Below, one piece after another: positions 42,024 through 53,397 of a stretch of DNA of 64,000 nt (the first letter of the stretch is position 1; every line of letters starts with the position of its first letter). Position numbers and translations under genes: made by a program. The DNA comes from Streptomyces camelliae (GTDB taxonomy: Bacteria; Actinomycetota; Actinomycetes; Streptomycetales; Streptomycetaceae): positions 3,162,001-3,226,000 of the forward strand of contig NZ_CP115300.1 of the NCBI RefSeq assembly GCF_027625935.1, in the 5' to 3' direction. A model generated the notes under the pieces. The model saw only the letters and a program-made list of their open reading frames with translations, was not told where the DNA came from and searched no databases.

Positions 42024-43600
42024 GCCGCCGCCTCCTCCAGGTCCAGGCGCCTGAGCAGGGCGCGCAGCATCTCGTCGTCGATGTAGCGGTGGTCGCGGAG
42101 CTTGACGAAGACCTCGCGTTCGGCGCTGATCATCTCGCGGGACAACCGCCGGTAGGTGTCGTCGACCGACTCGCCGGTGACGGGGTTGGTCTGGCCGAGG
42201 CGCTCCCAGACGGCGTTGCGGCGGCGTTCCAGGACGGTGCGCAGCCGGTCGGCGAGCGGCGGCGGCAGGGCGTTGCGCTCGTCGGAGAGGAGCTCGTCCA
42301 GGCGGCGTTCGGCGGCGCGGGAGGCCTGCGCCTGGGCGTTGGCCTCGGCGAGCGTCTCGGCCTGCCGGTCACGGCCGGGAAAGCGCATCAGGCGGATCAG
42401 CGGCGCGAGCGTGAAGCCCTGCACGACCAGGGTGCCGATGACCGTGGTGAAGGTCAGGAAGAGGATCAGGTTCCGCTGCGGGAAGGGGGCGCCGCCGTGC
42501 ACCGTGAGCGGGATCGAGAACGCGATGGCCAGGGACACCACACCCCGCATGGCGGCCCACGACGTCACGACCGGCGCCCGCCAGGTGGGGTTCTCCTCCC
42601 GCTCGCGGATGCGGGCGGACAGCAGGCGCGGCAGGAAGGCGGCCGGGTAGATCCACGCGAACCGGGCCGCGACGACGACGACGAAGACCGCGATCGCGTA
42701 CCAGGCCGCGTCGGCCCCGTGGTAGGCGCCGAGTCCCTTGAGGACGGTCGGCAGTTGCAGCCCGATCAGCGCGAAGACCGCCGACTCCAGCACGAAGGCG
42801 ACCATCCGCCACACCGCGTCCTCCTGGAGCCGGGTGGCGAAGTCGACCTCCCACGCGTGGTGCCCGAGATAGACCGCGACCACCACGACGGCGAGCACCC
42901 CGGAGCCGTGCAGCTGCTCGGCCACGCCGTAGGCGACGAACGGGATCAGCAGGGAGAGGGTGTTCTGCAGCAGGGCTTCCCTCAGGTGGGTGCGCAGCCA
43001 GTGGATCGGCACCATGAGCACCAGTCCGACGAGCACCCCGCCGACCGCGGCCCGCAGGAACTCCCAGATCCCGCCCGCCCAGGTGGCGCCCGCGCCGACG
43101 GCCGCGGCGAGGGCCACCTTGTAGGCGGTGATCGCGGTGGCGTCGTTGAGCAGGGACTCGCCCTGGAGGATGGTGGTGATCCGGGACGGCAGCCCGACCC
43201 GGCGCGCGATCGCCGCGGCCGCGACCGCGTCCGTCGGCGCGACGACCGCGCCGAGCACCAGCGCGGCGGGCAGCGGCAGCCCCGGTACGACGAGGTAGGC
43301 GGCCCAGCCGACGACGAAGGTCGCGAAGAGCACGTAGCCGACCGACAGCATCCCCACGGGCCGCATCTGGGCCCGCAGATCGAGGTACGAGCTCTCGGTG
43401 CCCTCCTTGTACAGCAGCGGGGGCAGCACCAGCGGCAGGACGACCGCCGGGTCGAGCGTGTAGTGCGGGATCCCGGGGACGTAGCTGACGGCCAGGCCCA
43501 CGGCGACCAGCAGCAGGGGCGCCGGCACCGGTGTGCGCCGGGCAACCCCCGCGATGCCCGCACTGCCCGCCACCAGCAACAGCAGCGGCATCACGTCCAT
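42005..43600 (-). CDS. Na+/H+ antiporter (CPA1)
   Basis: A 531-residue membrane protein taken from ATG 43600 with GAGG upstream. Eleven to thirteen membrane helices. The ion-site segment LGAVVAPTDAVAAAAIARRV and LLNDATAITAYKVALAA carry the paired Asp and the Asn-Asp of CPA1 exchangers. A 120-residue soluble C-terminal tail is rich in Glu/Arg helices (RAAERRLDELLSDERNALPP). Function: sodium or potassium extrusion coupled to proton entry. Divergent from the UBP zinc-finger gene with 61 nt between starts. Confidence 0.9.
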   Translation of the reverse strand: MDVMPLLLLVAGSAGIAGVARRTPVPAPLLLVAVGLAVSYVPGIPHYTLDPAVVLPLVLPPLLYKEGTESSYLDLRAQMRPVGMLSVGYVLFATFVVGWAAYLVVPGLPLPAALVLGAVVAPTDAVAAAAIARRVGLPSRITTILQGESLLNDATAITAYKVALAAAVGAGATWAGGIWEFLRAAVGGVLVGLVLMVPIHWLRTHLREALLQNTLSLLIPFVAYGVAEQLHGSGVLAVVVVAVYLGHHAWEVDFATRLQEDAVWRMVAFVLESAVFALIGLQLPTVLKGLGAYHGADAAWYAIAVFVVVVAARFAWIYPAAFLPRLLSARIREREENPTWRAPVVTSWAAMRGVVSLAIAFSIPLTVHGGAPFPQRNLILFLTFTTVIGTLVVQGFTLAPLIRLMRFPGRDRQAETLAEANAQAQASRAAERRLDELLSDERNALPPPLADRLRTVLERRRNAVWERLGQTNPVTGESVDDTYRRLSREMISAEREVFVKLRDHRYIDDEMLRALLRRLDLEEAAAYREAT

Positions 43601-43661
43601 GGTCCTCGCCCACCCTCGTTTTTCGCGCGGCCACCCGCACACCCGTCGTAATCTGGCAATC

Positions 43662-43922
43662 ATGAAACAGTGCACGCACGCCGACGCGCTGCCGCACCCG
43701 GAACCGGAGCCGCTCGACAAGACCTGCCCGGAGTGTCTGCGGGACGGCACCCATCCGGTGCAGCTGCGGCTGTGCCTCACCTGCGGTCACGTCGGCTGCT
43801 GCGACTCCTCGCCGGGTCAGCATGCGACGGGACACCACAAGGAGTCCGGTCACCCGGTCATGCGGACCTTCGAGCCCGGCGAGGACTGGCGGTGGTGCTT
43901 CGTGGACCACATCCTCGTGTGA
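43662..43922 (+). CDS. UBP-type zinc-finger protein
   Basis: An 86-residue protein from ATG 43662, seven nt after TAATCT (43649-43654), so likely leaderless. It is a single ZnF-UBP domain: CTHADALPHPEPEPLDKTCP, LRLCLTCGHVGCCDSSPGQH, then ATGHHKESGHPVMRTF and WRWCFVDHI. Cys and His ligands are complete. In eukaryotes this fold recognises the ubiquitin C-terminus; in actinomycetes its role is unknown. The pairing with a Na+/H+ antiporter across a short divergent promoter is common in Streptomyces. Confidence 0.88.
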   Translation: MKQCTHADALPHPEPEPLDKTCPECLRDGTHPVQLRLCLTCGHVGCCDSSPGQHATGHHKESGHPVMRTFEPGEDWRWCFVDHILV

Positions 43923-43997
43923 ACAGCGACCCGCCCGAGCAGCTTCCCGTCAGGGCATGGTGTCGTGTGACACTGCATGTGGTGGCGGCCGTACGAC

Positions 43998-44023
43998 GGT
44001 TCGAGCGTCGGACGCCTGGGTAC
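43998..44023 (+). promoter_or_regulatory. Candidate sigma-H/sigma-B-type promoter
   Basis: GGTT (43998-44001), 16 nt, GGGTAC (44018-44023) fits the GNNT-N14-16-GGGTA(C/T) pattern of stress sigma factors. It lies 210 nt before the anti-sigma gene and would allow sigH to activate its own operon. The surrounding 43923-44232 region (310 nt) holds no supported gene and probably several promoters. Confidence 0.5.
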
Positions 44024-44232
44024 GTCAACCCGGCGCGCGCTCTTCCCATTTGGGCCCGCAAACCCTCTAGACACGGAGCGTATCCACAGCTTTACTGTGA
44101 GTGACGCCAGGGGGTTGGGGTCCCGAGGACAGGACCGTTCGGAGCGCGATAGCGTCACCGCGGAACCACGTACGCGTTACCCCGGGGGGCGACCCTCGGC
44201 CCCGTAAAGCTTGTACCACCATGGAGGTGAGG

Positions 44233-44649
44233 GTGTCCCAGATCGCAGGCGAGCCCACGGCGAACCAGGACTTCGTGGAAGTCCGGCTGCCGGCCGCGGG
44301 TGCCTACCTGTCGGTGCTGCGGACGGCCACGGCCGGTCTCGCGGCCCGCTTGGACTTCACCCTGGACGAGATCGAGGACCTGCGCATCGCCGTGGACGAG
44401 GCCTGCGCGATCCTGCTCCAACAGGCCGTGCCCGGCTCCGTGCTCAGCTGTGTCTTCCGGCTCGTCGACGACTCGCTGGAGGTCACGGTCGCGGCGCCGA
44501 CCACGGACGGTCACGCCCCGTCGCGGGACACCTTCGCCTGGACCGTGCTGTCGGCCCTCGCAGGCAAGGTCTCGTCCGCCGTCGACGAGGACAAGACCGT
44601 GTCGATCAGCCTCTACAAACAGCGCGGCGCGGGCCCCGGCCCGGCGTGA
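44233..44649 (+). CDS. ushX: Anti-sigma factor of SigH (UshX/PrsH type)
   Basis: A 138-residue RsbW-like HATPase protein. I prefer GTG 44233 because GGAGGTGAG lies 5 nt upstream; ATG 44221 is in frame but overlaps that ribosome site. Seen: SVLRTATAGLAARLDF, LDEIEDLRIAVDEACAILLQ (N-box) and LEVTVAAPTTDGHAP (G1-like box). Known: binds and inhibits stress sigma factor SigH. Its stop overlaps GTG 44646 of sigH (GTGA), so anti-sigma and sigma are co-translated. The name follows the conserved S. coelicolor locus. Confidence 0.85.
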   Translation: MSQIAGEPTANQDFVEVRLPAAGAYLSVLRTATAGLAARLDFTLDEIEDLRIAVDEACAILLQQAVPGSVLSCVFRLVDDSLEVTVAAPTTDGHAPSRDTFAWTVLSALAGKVSSAVDEDKTVSISLYKQRGAGPGPA

Positions 44650-45752
44650 GGAACGGGGACGGTCCGGTGCGGGACGAAGAGCGCGGCACACGGGAGCTGC
44701 CGACCGGGGACGGGGGTGCCCCCTGGTCAGCCGAGACCCCTGGGGCGAGCCCCCGGGACGGTTCCCGGCGCATGGCGGACGGCATCGAGGGCATCCCCGA
44801 GCAGGCGAGACCGCACCCGGAGGACCACTCCGCGCGGGTCGGCGGTGACGGTTCCGCGCAGGGCGCGCCCACGGAGGCACCCCGCGCGGGGGCGAAGGCT
44901 CGGGGAAGGGCTACGGGCGGGACGATGAGCGAGCACGAGCGATACGCCGAGAACGACGCGCTGGGCGCGGAGGCCGTGCAGGCGGCACAGCACGGCCCCC
45001 AGGACCGCAGCGGGGCGCGGGCGATGTTCGTCGAGCTGCGCAAGCTGAACGACGGCAGCCCGGAGTACGCGGAGCTGCGCAATCAGCTGGTCCGTATGCA
45101 TCTGCCGCTCGTGGAGCACCTGGCACGCCGCTTCCGCAACCGCGGCGAGCCGCTGGACGACCTCACCCAGGTCGCCACGATCGGCCTGATCAAGTCCGTC
45201 GACCGGTTCGACCCGGAGCGCGGCGTGGAGTTCTCCACGTACGCCACCCCGACCGTGGTCGGCGAGATCAAGCGGCACTTCCGCGACAAGGGCTGGGCGG
45301 TCCGTGTGCCGCGCCGGCTGCAGGAGCTGAGGCTGGCGCTGACCACGGCGACGGCCGAGCTGTCCCAGCTGCACGGCCGCTCCCCCACGGTGCACGAGCT
45401 GGCCGAGAAGCTCGCCATCTCCGAGGAGGAGGTCCTGGAGGGCCTGGAGTCCGCCAACGCGTACTCCACGCTGTCCCTGGACGTCCCCGACACCGACGAC
45501 GAGTCCCCGGCGGTCGCCGACACCCTCGGCGCGGAGGACGAGGCGCTGGAGGGGGTGGAGTACCGGGAGTCGCTGAAGCCGCTGCTGGAGGATCTGCCGC
45601 CGCGCGAGAAGCGGATCCTGCTGCTGCGCTTCTTCGGGAACATGACCCAGTCGCAGATCGCGCAGGAGGTCGGCATCTCCCAGATGCACGTCTCCCGCCT
45701 GCTGGCCCGCACCCTGGCCCAGCTGCGGGAGAAGCTCCTCGTGGAGGAGTAA
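44646..45752 (+). CDS. sigH: Stress-response sigma factor SigH
   Basis: A 368-residue SigB-family factor if started at GTG 44646. Region 2: LVRMHLPLVEHLARRFRNRG, DDLTQVATIGLIKSVDRFDP, ERGVEFSTYATPTVVGEIKR, HFRDKGWAVRVPRRLQEL. Region 3: GRSPTVHELAEKLAISEEEV. Region 4: PREKRILLLRFFGNMTQSQI and AQEVGISQMHVSRLLARTL. In-frame ATGs at 44773 and 44925 give 326- and 275-residue forms. The S. coelicolor gene is known to give several products by alternative starts and processing. The N-terminal 90-residue extension is Pro/Gly-rich and disordered. Controls osmotic stress and development genes. Confidence 0.92.
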   Translation: MRNGDGPVRDEERGTRELPTGDGGAPWSAETPGASPRDGSRRMADGIEGIPEQARPHPEDHSARVGGDGSAQGAPTEAPRAGAKARGRATGGTMSEHERYAENDALGAEAVQAAQHGPQDRSGARAMFVELRKLNDGSPEYAELRNQLVRMHLPLVEHLARRFRNRGEPLDDLTQVATIGLIKSVDRFDPERGVEFSTYATPTVVGEIKRHFRDKGWAVRVPRRLQELRLALTTATAELSQLHGRSPTVHELAEKLAISEEEVLEGLESANAYSTLSLDVPDTDDESPAVADTLGAEDEALEGVEYRESLKPLLEDLPPREKRILLLRFFGNMTQSQIAQEVGISQMHVSRLLARTLAQLREKLLVEE

Positions 45753-45761
45753 GGGGTACGG

Positions 45762-46217
45762 CTACTCGCTCCGGCCCGGTCCCTTGATGCCGAGGGCCCG
45801 GGTCGTGGCGGGATTGATCAGCAGCACCAGCGCCGCCACGGCGACAACCGCGAGGGCGATCCCGGCAGGGATGGCCATGCTGTCGGCCTGGAGCAGGCTG
45901 TAGGCCACCGGCAGGGCCATGAGCTGCGTGATCACCGCAGGGCCACGGCTCCAGCCGCGCCGCAGCAGCAGACCGCGCGCGGCGAGCAGCGGAAGCAGCG
46001 CGAGCACGGCCAGGGTGATCCCCAGGGACACGCCCTGCTGCCGGTCGGAGCTGTCACCGCTGAGGCTGAGGACGACCATCCACAGCCCGCCGGCCACCAG
46101 GGCGATGCCCTCCAGCGCGGCGAGCACGGCGGCATAGGTCAGCCGGCTCGGCCGCGGCCCGGCAACGACTTCGGCGGTGTCCGCGGCACCCTTGGCACTC
46201 TTCTGCTCACTGCTCAC
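45762..46217 (-). CDS. Four-helix membrane protein
   Basis: A 151-residue protein from GTG 46217, six nt after TACCCT (leaderless). Four hydrophobic segments are visible: LTYAAVLAALEGIALVAGGL, GVSLGITLAVLALLPLLAA, GPAVITQLMALPVAYSLLQ and IPAGIALAVVAVAALVLLIN. The N-tail is charged. Family unrecognised; it is a conserved actinobacterial integral membrane protein type. It converges on sigH, with only 9 nt between stops. Confidence 0.75.
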   Translation of the reverse strand: MSSEQKSAKGAADTAEVVAGPRPSRLTYAAVLAALEGIALVAGGLWMVVLSLSGDSSDRQQGVSLGITLAVLALLPLLAARGLLLRRGWSRGPAVITQLMALPVAYSLLQADSMAIPAGIALAVVAVAALVLLINPATTRALGIKGPGRSE

Positions 46218-46380
46218 CCCAGCAGGGTAGCCGCCGGGGCCTGGGGACCACTGGGGGCGGGCTGCACCCATGTGCGGCTCCGCCGCGTGGGCGTGACGTG
46301 GTCAGGCTCACGCCCTCTCCTCTTACCCGATCCCTACCTCGCGCTACGCCCGGTACCCCCCAGTAGGTACGCTGCCATCC

Positions 46381-47349
46381 ATGCGTGCACTTCTCGTGGT
46401 CAATCCGGCGGCTACCACCACAAGCGCACGCAGGCGTGACGTCCTGATCCACGCGCTGGCGAGCGAGATGAAGCTGGACGCGGTCACCACCCAGTACCGC
46501 GGCCACGCGCGCGACCTCGGCCGGCAGGCGGCGGACAGCGACGACATCGACCTCGTGGTGGCCCTCGGCGGCGACGGCACGGTCAACGAGGTCGTCAACG
46601 GCCTGCTGCACGCCGGCCCCGACCTCGACCGCCTGCCCGGCTTCGCCGTGGTGCCCGGCGGCTCCACGAACGTGTTCGCCCGCGCCCTGGGCCTGCCCAA
46701 CGACCCCGTCGAGGCCACCGGCGCCCTGCTGGACGCGCTGCGCGAGGGCCGGGAGCGGGTGGTCGGGCTCGGGCTGACCTCGGGCACACCGGGCACCGAG
46801 GACGAGGCGGTCCCGGACCGCTGGTTCACCTTCAACGCGGGACTGGGCTTCGACGCGGGCGTGGTCGGCCGGGTCGAGCAGCAGCGCGAGCGCGGCAAGA
46901 CGTCGACGCACGGGCTCTACGTCCGTCAGGTGATCCGGCAGTTCCTCGGCGAGCCGAACCGCCGGCACGGCGCGATCACGCTCGAACGGCCCGGCGAGGA
47001 CCCGGTCGCCGATCTTGTCCTCGCCATAGTCTCGAACACGGCCCCGTGGACGTATCTCGGCAATCGCCCCATGTACACATCACCTAAGGCCTCGTTCGAT
47101 ACCGGCCTGGACGTGCTCGGTCTCAGCCGCCTGTCGACGGCCGCAGTTGCCCGATATGGAACACAGTTGCTCACTTCGTCCCCCGAGCGCGGCCCCCATG
47201 GCAGGCATGCCCACGCACTGCACGATCTGGACCAGTTCACCTTGCATTCGAAGGCTCCCCTGCCCCTGCAGATGGACGGCGACCACCTCGGACTGCGTAC
47301 GAGCGTGACGTTCACAGGTGTACGCCGCGCACTGCGTGTGATTGTGTGA
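46381..47349 (+). CDS. Diacylglycerol/lipid kinase family protein
   Basis: A 322-residue soluble kinase of the DagK/YegS fold, ATG seven nt after TACGCT (leaderless). Motifs: LLVVNPAATTTSARR, DLVVALGGDGTVNEVVNGLL (nucleotide loop), FAVVPGGSTNVFARALGLP, and FTFNAGLGFDAGVVGRVEQ. The C-terminal beta-domain ends LPLQMDGDHLGLRTSVTFTG. Known: phosphorylates a lipid hydroxyl such as diacylglycerol or a sphingoid base using ATP. Lies just upstream of wblE, same strand. Confidence 0.88.
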   Translation: MRALLVVNPAATTTSARRRDVLIHALASEMKLDAVTTQYRGHARDLGRQAADSDDIDLVVALGGDGTVNEVVNGLLHAGPDLDRLPGFAVVPGGSTNVFARALGLPNDPVEATGALLDALREGRERVVGLGLTSGTPGTEDEAVPDRWFTFNAGLGFDAGVVGRVEQQRERGKTSTHGLYVRQVIRQFLGEPNRRHGAITLERPGEDPVADLVLAIVSNTAPWTYLGNRPMYTSPKASFDTGLDVLGLSRLSTAAVARYGTQLLTSSPERGPHGRHAHALHDLDQFTLHSKAPLPLQMDGDHLGLRTSVTFTGVRRALRVIV

Positions 47350-47669
47350 GCGGAACCGGCAAAAGTCCTTTCACTCGAACGTTTAGGCCAGGATCCACCC
47401 CATGGAAGTACGGCTGTGACCCAGTCGACACCGAGGAATCAAAAAAAACTTTCCGGAAGGGGTTGTATCCGTCGCTGAGGTTTGCGAGTCTCTACGTGGC
47501 GATCGGGACGGCCCGCAACACCAGCCTCCACTGATCACCGGAACCCCTCTTCAACCACAGGACCACGCCGGGGAAGACTCGGCGGTCGGCCCTTCACTTG
47601 TTGAGGGATTCGTGAAAGCGTTCACATTCACAAGCAACTTGCACGTAATACCAAGGAGAGGTAGCAGCC
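47350..47669. other. wblE upstream region
   Basis: A 320-nt AT-richer intergenic stretch with no supported gene. GAGAGG precedes wblE at the right distance, so its mRNA has a leader, unlike many neighbours. I could not place a -10/-35 pair with confidence. Confidence 0.5.
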
Positions 47670-47927
47670 ATGGACTGGCGTCACAACGCCGTTTGCCGCG
47701 AGGAAGACCCCGAGCTCTTCTTCCCCATCGGCAACACCGGTCCTGCGCTGCTGCAGATCGAGGAAGCCAAGGCCGTCTGCCGTCGCTGCCCGGTGATCGA
47801 GCAGTGTCTGCAGTGGGCGCTTGAGTCCGGCCAGGACTCCGGCGTCTGGGGTGGTCTCAGCGAGGACGAGCGCCGCGCCATGAAGCGCCGCGCCGCTCGC
47901 AACCGGGCTCGTCAGGCCTCCGCCTGA
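47670..47927 (+). CDS. wblE: WhiB-like iron-sulfur regulator WblE
   Basis: An 85-residue protein. The four cluster-ligand cysteines are Cys9, Cys37, Cys40 and Cys46 (AVCREEDPELFFP; AVCRRCPVIEQC), followed by the turn GVWGGLSEDERR and the basic tail RRAARNRARQASA. Known: WhiB proteins bind a 4Fe-4S cluster and region 4 of the principal sigma factor; WblE is the counterpart of mycobacterial WhiB1, a nitric-oxide-sensitive regulator. The convergent kinase gene next door mirrors the mycobacterial whiB1-pdtaS order. A terminator follows 130 nt downstream. Confidence 0.95.
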   Translation: MDWRHNAVCREEDPELFFPIGNTGPALLQIEEAKAVCRRCPVIEQCLQWALESGQDSGVWGGLSEDERRAMKRRAARNRARQASA

Positions 47928-48056
47928 CATACCCACCCCTGCTGACAGCCTGAGCTTGGCGGCGCGTGCACCACGTACGCATCTCCCGCCCCCGAGCCGC
48001 AGCGCGCAGTATCCCCCGATGCCGCTAGCGATATAGCAGAGCAGCAACGAGCACGA

Positions 48057-48087
48057 GCCTCGGACCCATGGCGGTCCGGGGCTTTTT
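48057..48087 (+). terminator. Terminator of wblE
   Basis: The hairpin gcctcggacc / ggtccggggc (one bulge pair) is followed by TTTTT, and lies just before the convergent kinase stop at 48099. Confidence 0.85.
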
Positions 48088-48098
48088 GCTGTGCGCGT

Positions 48099-49574
48099 TC
48101 ACTTCTGGGCCCGCACCGGGATGTCGAGGATCACCCGGGTGCCCCGCTCCGGCGCCGGAACCATGTCGAAGGATCCGCCCAACTCGCCCTCCACCAGGGT
48201 CCGTACGATCTGCAGGCCGAGGTTGCCCGAGCGGTGCGGGTCGAAGCCCTCGGGCAGGCCGACGCCGTCGTCCTGGACCGTGACGAGGAGGCGGGCCTCC
48301 TTCGTCGTACCGCCGCGGACCGCGGAGACCTCGACCGTGCCGGTGTCACCCTCGCGGAAGCCGTGCTCCAGCGCGTTCTGCAGGACCTCGGTGAGCACCA
48401 TGGACAGCGGGGTGGCGACCTCGGCGTCGAGGATCCCGAAGCATCCGGTGCGCCGGCCGGTCACCTTGCCCGGCGAGATCTCGGCGACCATCGCCAGCAC
48501 CCGGTCGGCGATGTCGTCGAACTCCACGCGCTCGTCCAGGTTCTGAGACAGCGTCTCGTGCACGATCGCGATCGAGCCGACCCTGCGCACGGCCTCCTCC
48601 AGGGCCTCCCGGCCGCGCTCGGACTCGATGCGCCGGGCCTGGAGGCGCAGCAGGGCGGCGACGGTCTGGAGGTTGTTCTTCACCCGGTGGTGGATCTCCC
48701 GGATGGTGGCGTCCTTGGTGATCAACTCGCGCTCACGGCGGCGCAGTTCGGTGACGTCCCGGCACAGCACCAGCGAGCCGATCCGGGTGCCCTTGGGCTT
48801 GAGCGGGATCGCCCGGAACTGGATGACCCCGTCGTTGGCCTCGATCTCGAACTCGCGCGGGGCCCAGCCGCTCGCGAGCTTGACGAGCGCCTCGTCCACC
48901 GGGCCCCGGGTCGGGGCGAGTTCGGCGGTGGTCTGGCCCAGGTGGTGGCCGACCAGGTCGGCGGCGAGGCCGAGGCGGTGGTAGGCGGACAGGGCGTTCG
49001 GGGAGGCGTACTGGACGATGCCGTCCGCGTCGAGCCGGATCAGTCCGTCGCCGACCCGCGGCGAGGCGTCCATGTCGACCTGCTGGTCCGGGAAGGGGAA
49101 CGATCCTGCCGCGATCATCTGCGCGAGGTCCGAGGCGCTCTGGAGATAGGTCAGCTCCAGCCGGCTCGGGGTGCGGACGGTCAGCAGGTTGGTGTTGCGG
49201 GCGATCACGCCGAGGACGCGGCCCTCACGTCGTACAGGGATGGACTCGACCCGTACGGGGACCTCCTCACGCCACTCCGGGTCGCCCTCGCGGACAATCC
49301 GGCCCTCGTCCAGGGCCGCGTCCAGCATGGGCCGGCGGCCGCGCGGGACGAGGTGGCCGACCATGTCGTCCTGGTAGGAGGTGGGGCCGGTGTTCGGGCG
49401 CATCTGGGCGACCGAGACGTACCGGGTGCCGTCGCGGGTGGGGACCCACAGGACCAGGTCGGCGAAGGAGAGGTCGGAGAGCAGCTGCCACTCCGAGACC
49501 AGCAGGTGGAGCCACTCAAGGTCGGAGTCGTCGAGAGCGGTGTGCTGGCGGACCAGTTCGTTCATGGAGGGCAC
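48099..49574 (-). CDS. pdtaS: PdtaS-type soluble sensor histidine kinase
   Basis: A 491-residue cytoplasmic kinase. The GTG start at 49574 follows TACGCT by seven nt (leaderless). Order: GAF-like domain (about 1-165), PAS-like domain (195-300; DGLIRLDADGIVQYASPNAL), then HisKA_2 with phospho-accepting His in EIHHRVKNNLQTVAALLRLQ and HATPase with LTEVLQNALEHGF, VQDDGVGLPEGFDPH and GNLGLQIVRTLVEGELGG. Known: mycobacterial PdtaS phosphorylates the ANTAR antiterminator PdtaR and responds to copper, NO and cyclic-di-GMP-type signals. No response regulator is adjacent. Neighbour wblE is conserved. Confidence 0.9.
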   Translation of the reverse strand: MPSMNELVRQHTALDDSDLEWLHLLVSEWQLLSDLSFADLVLWVPTRDGTRYVSVAQMRPNTGPTSYQDDMVGHLVPRGRRPMLDAALDEGRIVREGDPEWREEVPVRVESIPVRREGRVLGVIARNTNLLTVRTPSRLELTYLQSASDLAQMIAAGSFPFPDQQVDMDASPRVGDGLIRLDADGIVQYASPNALSAYHRLGLAADLVGHHLGQTTAELAPTRGPVDEALVKLASGWAPREFEIEANDGVIQFRAIPLKPKGTRIGSLVLCRDVTELRRRERELITKDATIREIHHRVKNNLQTVAALLRLQARRIESERGREALEEAVRRVGSIAIVHETLSQNLDERVEFDDIADRVLAMVAEISPGKVTGRRTGCFGILDAEVATPLSMVLTEVLQNALEHGFREGDTGTVEVSAVRGGTTKEARLLVTVQDDGVGLPEGFDPHRSGNLGLQIVRTLVEGELGGSFDMVPAPERGTRVILDIPVRAQK

Positions 49575-49807
49575 GTCTGCGAGCGTACCCGCACGTTTGA
49601 ACGCGGCCGAAAAACACCCGCGGGCCGCGGCGCCTGGAAGGGACCCTCAACCCTCCCGGCACCGCAGCCCGGAGCATCATCGGCCGCGGGGTGTGCGGTC
49701 CCGGTCGGCCGAAGGTCGAGGAGCCGGGGCAGTCAGGGCAGAGAGCTCCGGTTCCTCGATCCGCCTTCCTGTGCGGGGAAGACGGAGGCTTGTGCGTTCC
49801 TGTGGAA

Positions 49808-49825
49808 TTGTGGACTAGACCACAA
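49808..49825. promoter_or_regulatory. DasR-type operator, orphan
   Basis: TTGTGGACTAGACCACAA: six-base perfect outer arms and a CTAG centre, close to the DasR element AGTGGTCTAGACCACT. The nearest starts are the kinase at 49574 (minus) and nothing convincing on the plus strand, so no DasR target gene is obvious. The enclosing 49575-49911 region (337 nt) has no supported gene. Confidence 0.6.
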
Positions 49826-49911
49826 GGATGTGTCCATGGTCTTGTCGGCATGCACCAAGACCGCGTGCGCGACCGATGGCACTCGATGCCACGCAGCCTA
49901 GCCCGCCGGGC

Positions 49912-50550
49912 TCAGTCTTGGGGCCAGATGGACAGGGCAATTTCCGCGAGCGCCTCCAGTTCCGCCCGGCTCGCTCCGTCGCGCGCCTGCTGGGACATGC
50001 CCTGGATCATCGCGCCGGTGTGCCGGGCGAGTGCGGCGGCGTCGGTGCCGGCCGGAAGCAGTCCCGCCGTGACGTCCGCCCGGATCCGGGAGGCCAGGGC
50101 GGTGATGTTGCTGTTGCGCTGCTCGCGCAGCAGTTGCTCCACCTCGGGACTGGTGCAGTTGGTGGCGGCATGGACGACCAGGCAGCCATAGGGGTGGGCG
50201 GGGTCGGTGTACTCGGCGGCGGCCTCGCGCAGCATGCGGCCGACGGCCGCGCGGGCGGTGGGCTCCTCGGCGAGGGCGCGGTCGGTGAAGGCACCGTGCG
50301 TGGCGCCGTAGACCTGGACGACCTCCTCGAACAAGGTCCGTTTGTCACCGAAGGCCGCGTACAGACTGGGGGCTCCGATCCCCATGATCCGGGTGAGGTC
50401 CGAGACCGAGGTGGCCTCGTAGCCGTGCTCCCAGAAGGCCATGAGGGCCTTCTCCAGAGCCGTGGCCCGATCGAAGGAGCGCGGCCGGCCGCGACCCTTC
50501 GGCGCCCTGACCTGCTCTTCCGCCTGCCCATGTCCCACCATGGAGTGCAT
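49912..50550 (-). CDS. TetR-family repressor
   Basis: A 212-residue protein. The HTH region is GRPRSFDRATALEKALMAFW, EHGYEATSVSDLTRIMGIGA, PSLYAAFGDKRTLFEEVV; the C-terminal ligand domain includes YGCLVVHAATNCTSPEVEQL. It is divergent from a short-chain dehydrogenase with 86 nt between starts and a repeated sequence in that gap. Probable role: repression of itself and the dehydrogenase until a small ligand is bound. A second in-frame ATG at 50541 is possible. Confidence 0.88.
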   Translation of the reverse strand: MHSMVGHGQAEEQVRAPKGRGRPRSFDRATALEKALMAFWEHGYEATSVSDLTRIMGIGAPSLYAAFGDKRTLFEEVVQVYGATHGAFTDRALAEEPTARAAVGRMLREAAAEYTDPAHPYGCLVVHAATNCTSPEVEQLLREQRNSNITALASRIRADVTAGLLPAGTDAAALARHTGAMIQGMSQQARDGASRAELEALAEIALSIWPQD

Positions 50551-50552
50551 TT

Positions 50553-50620
50553 TATAGCGCCCCCTAGAGAAATGACTCCGCCGTGTTGTACGGTCTTTCT
50601 GTATCGACCGCTAGACAAAT
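50553..50620. promoter_or_regulatory. TetR/SDR divergent operator region
   Basis: Two related 19-21 bp blocks occur as direct repeats: tatagcgccccctagagaaat (50553-50573, overlapping the regulator 5' end) and tatcgaccgctagacaaat (50602-50620, just before the dehydrogenase ribosome site). One at each start is the layout expected for a TetR repressor of both genes. Confidence 0.5.
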
Positions 50621-50636
50621 CTGGAGGGCGGCAGAC

Positions 50637-53263
<2,627 letters not shown>

Positions 53264-53397
53264 GAGGCGCCGGTTCCGTGGACGTTCGCTGAATCGATAT
53301 ACCGATATGCGGACGAGGTCTTCCACTGCCGCGACACCGTCACCTAGATTGCCTGCGCATTACACAGGTGATCAGCGAGGGGACGGAGAGCCGTGAC

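Noticed and set aside
44646..44925. Choosing only the shortest SigH start (44925) and ignoring the extension
   Set aside because: The GTGA overlap with the anti-sigma gene at 44646 is a normal coupling signal, and several N-termini are known for SigH, so the longer form was annotated and the others listed.
47346..47534. 62-aa open frame upstream of wblE
   Set aside because: No ribosome site, starts inside the preceding gene's stop region, and no family resemblance.
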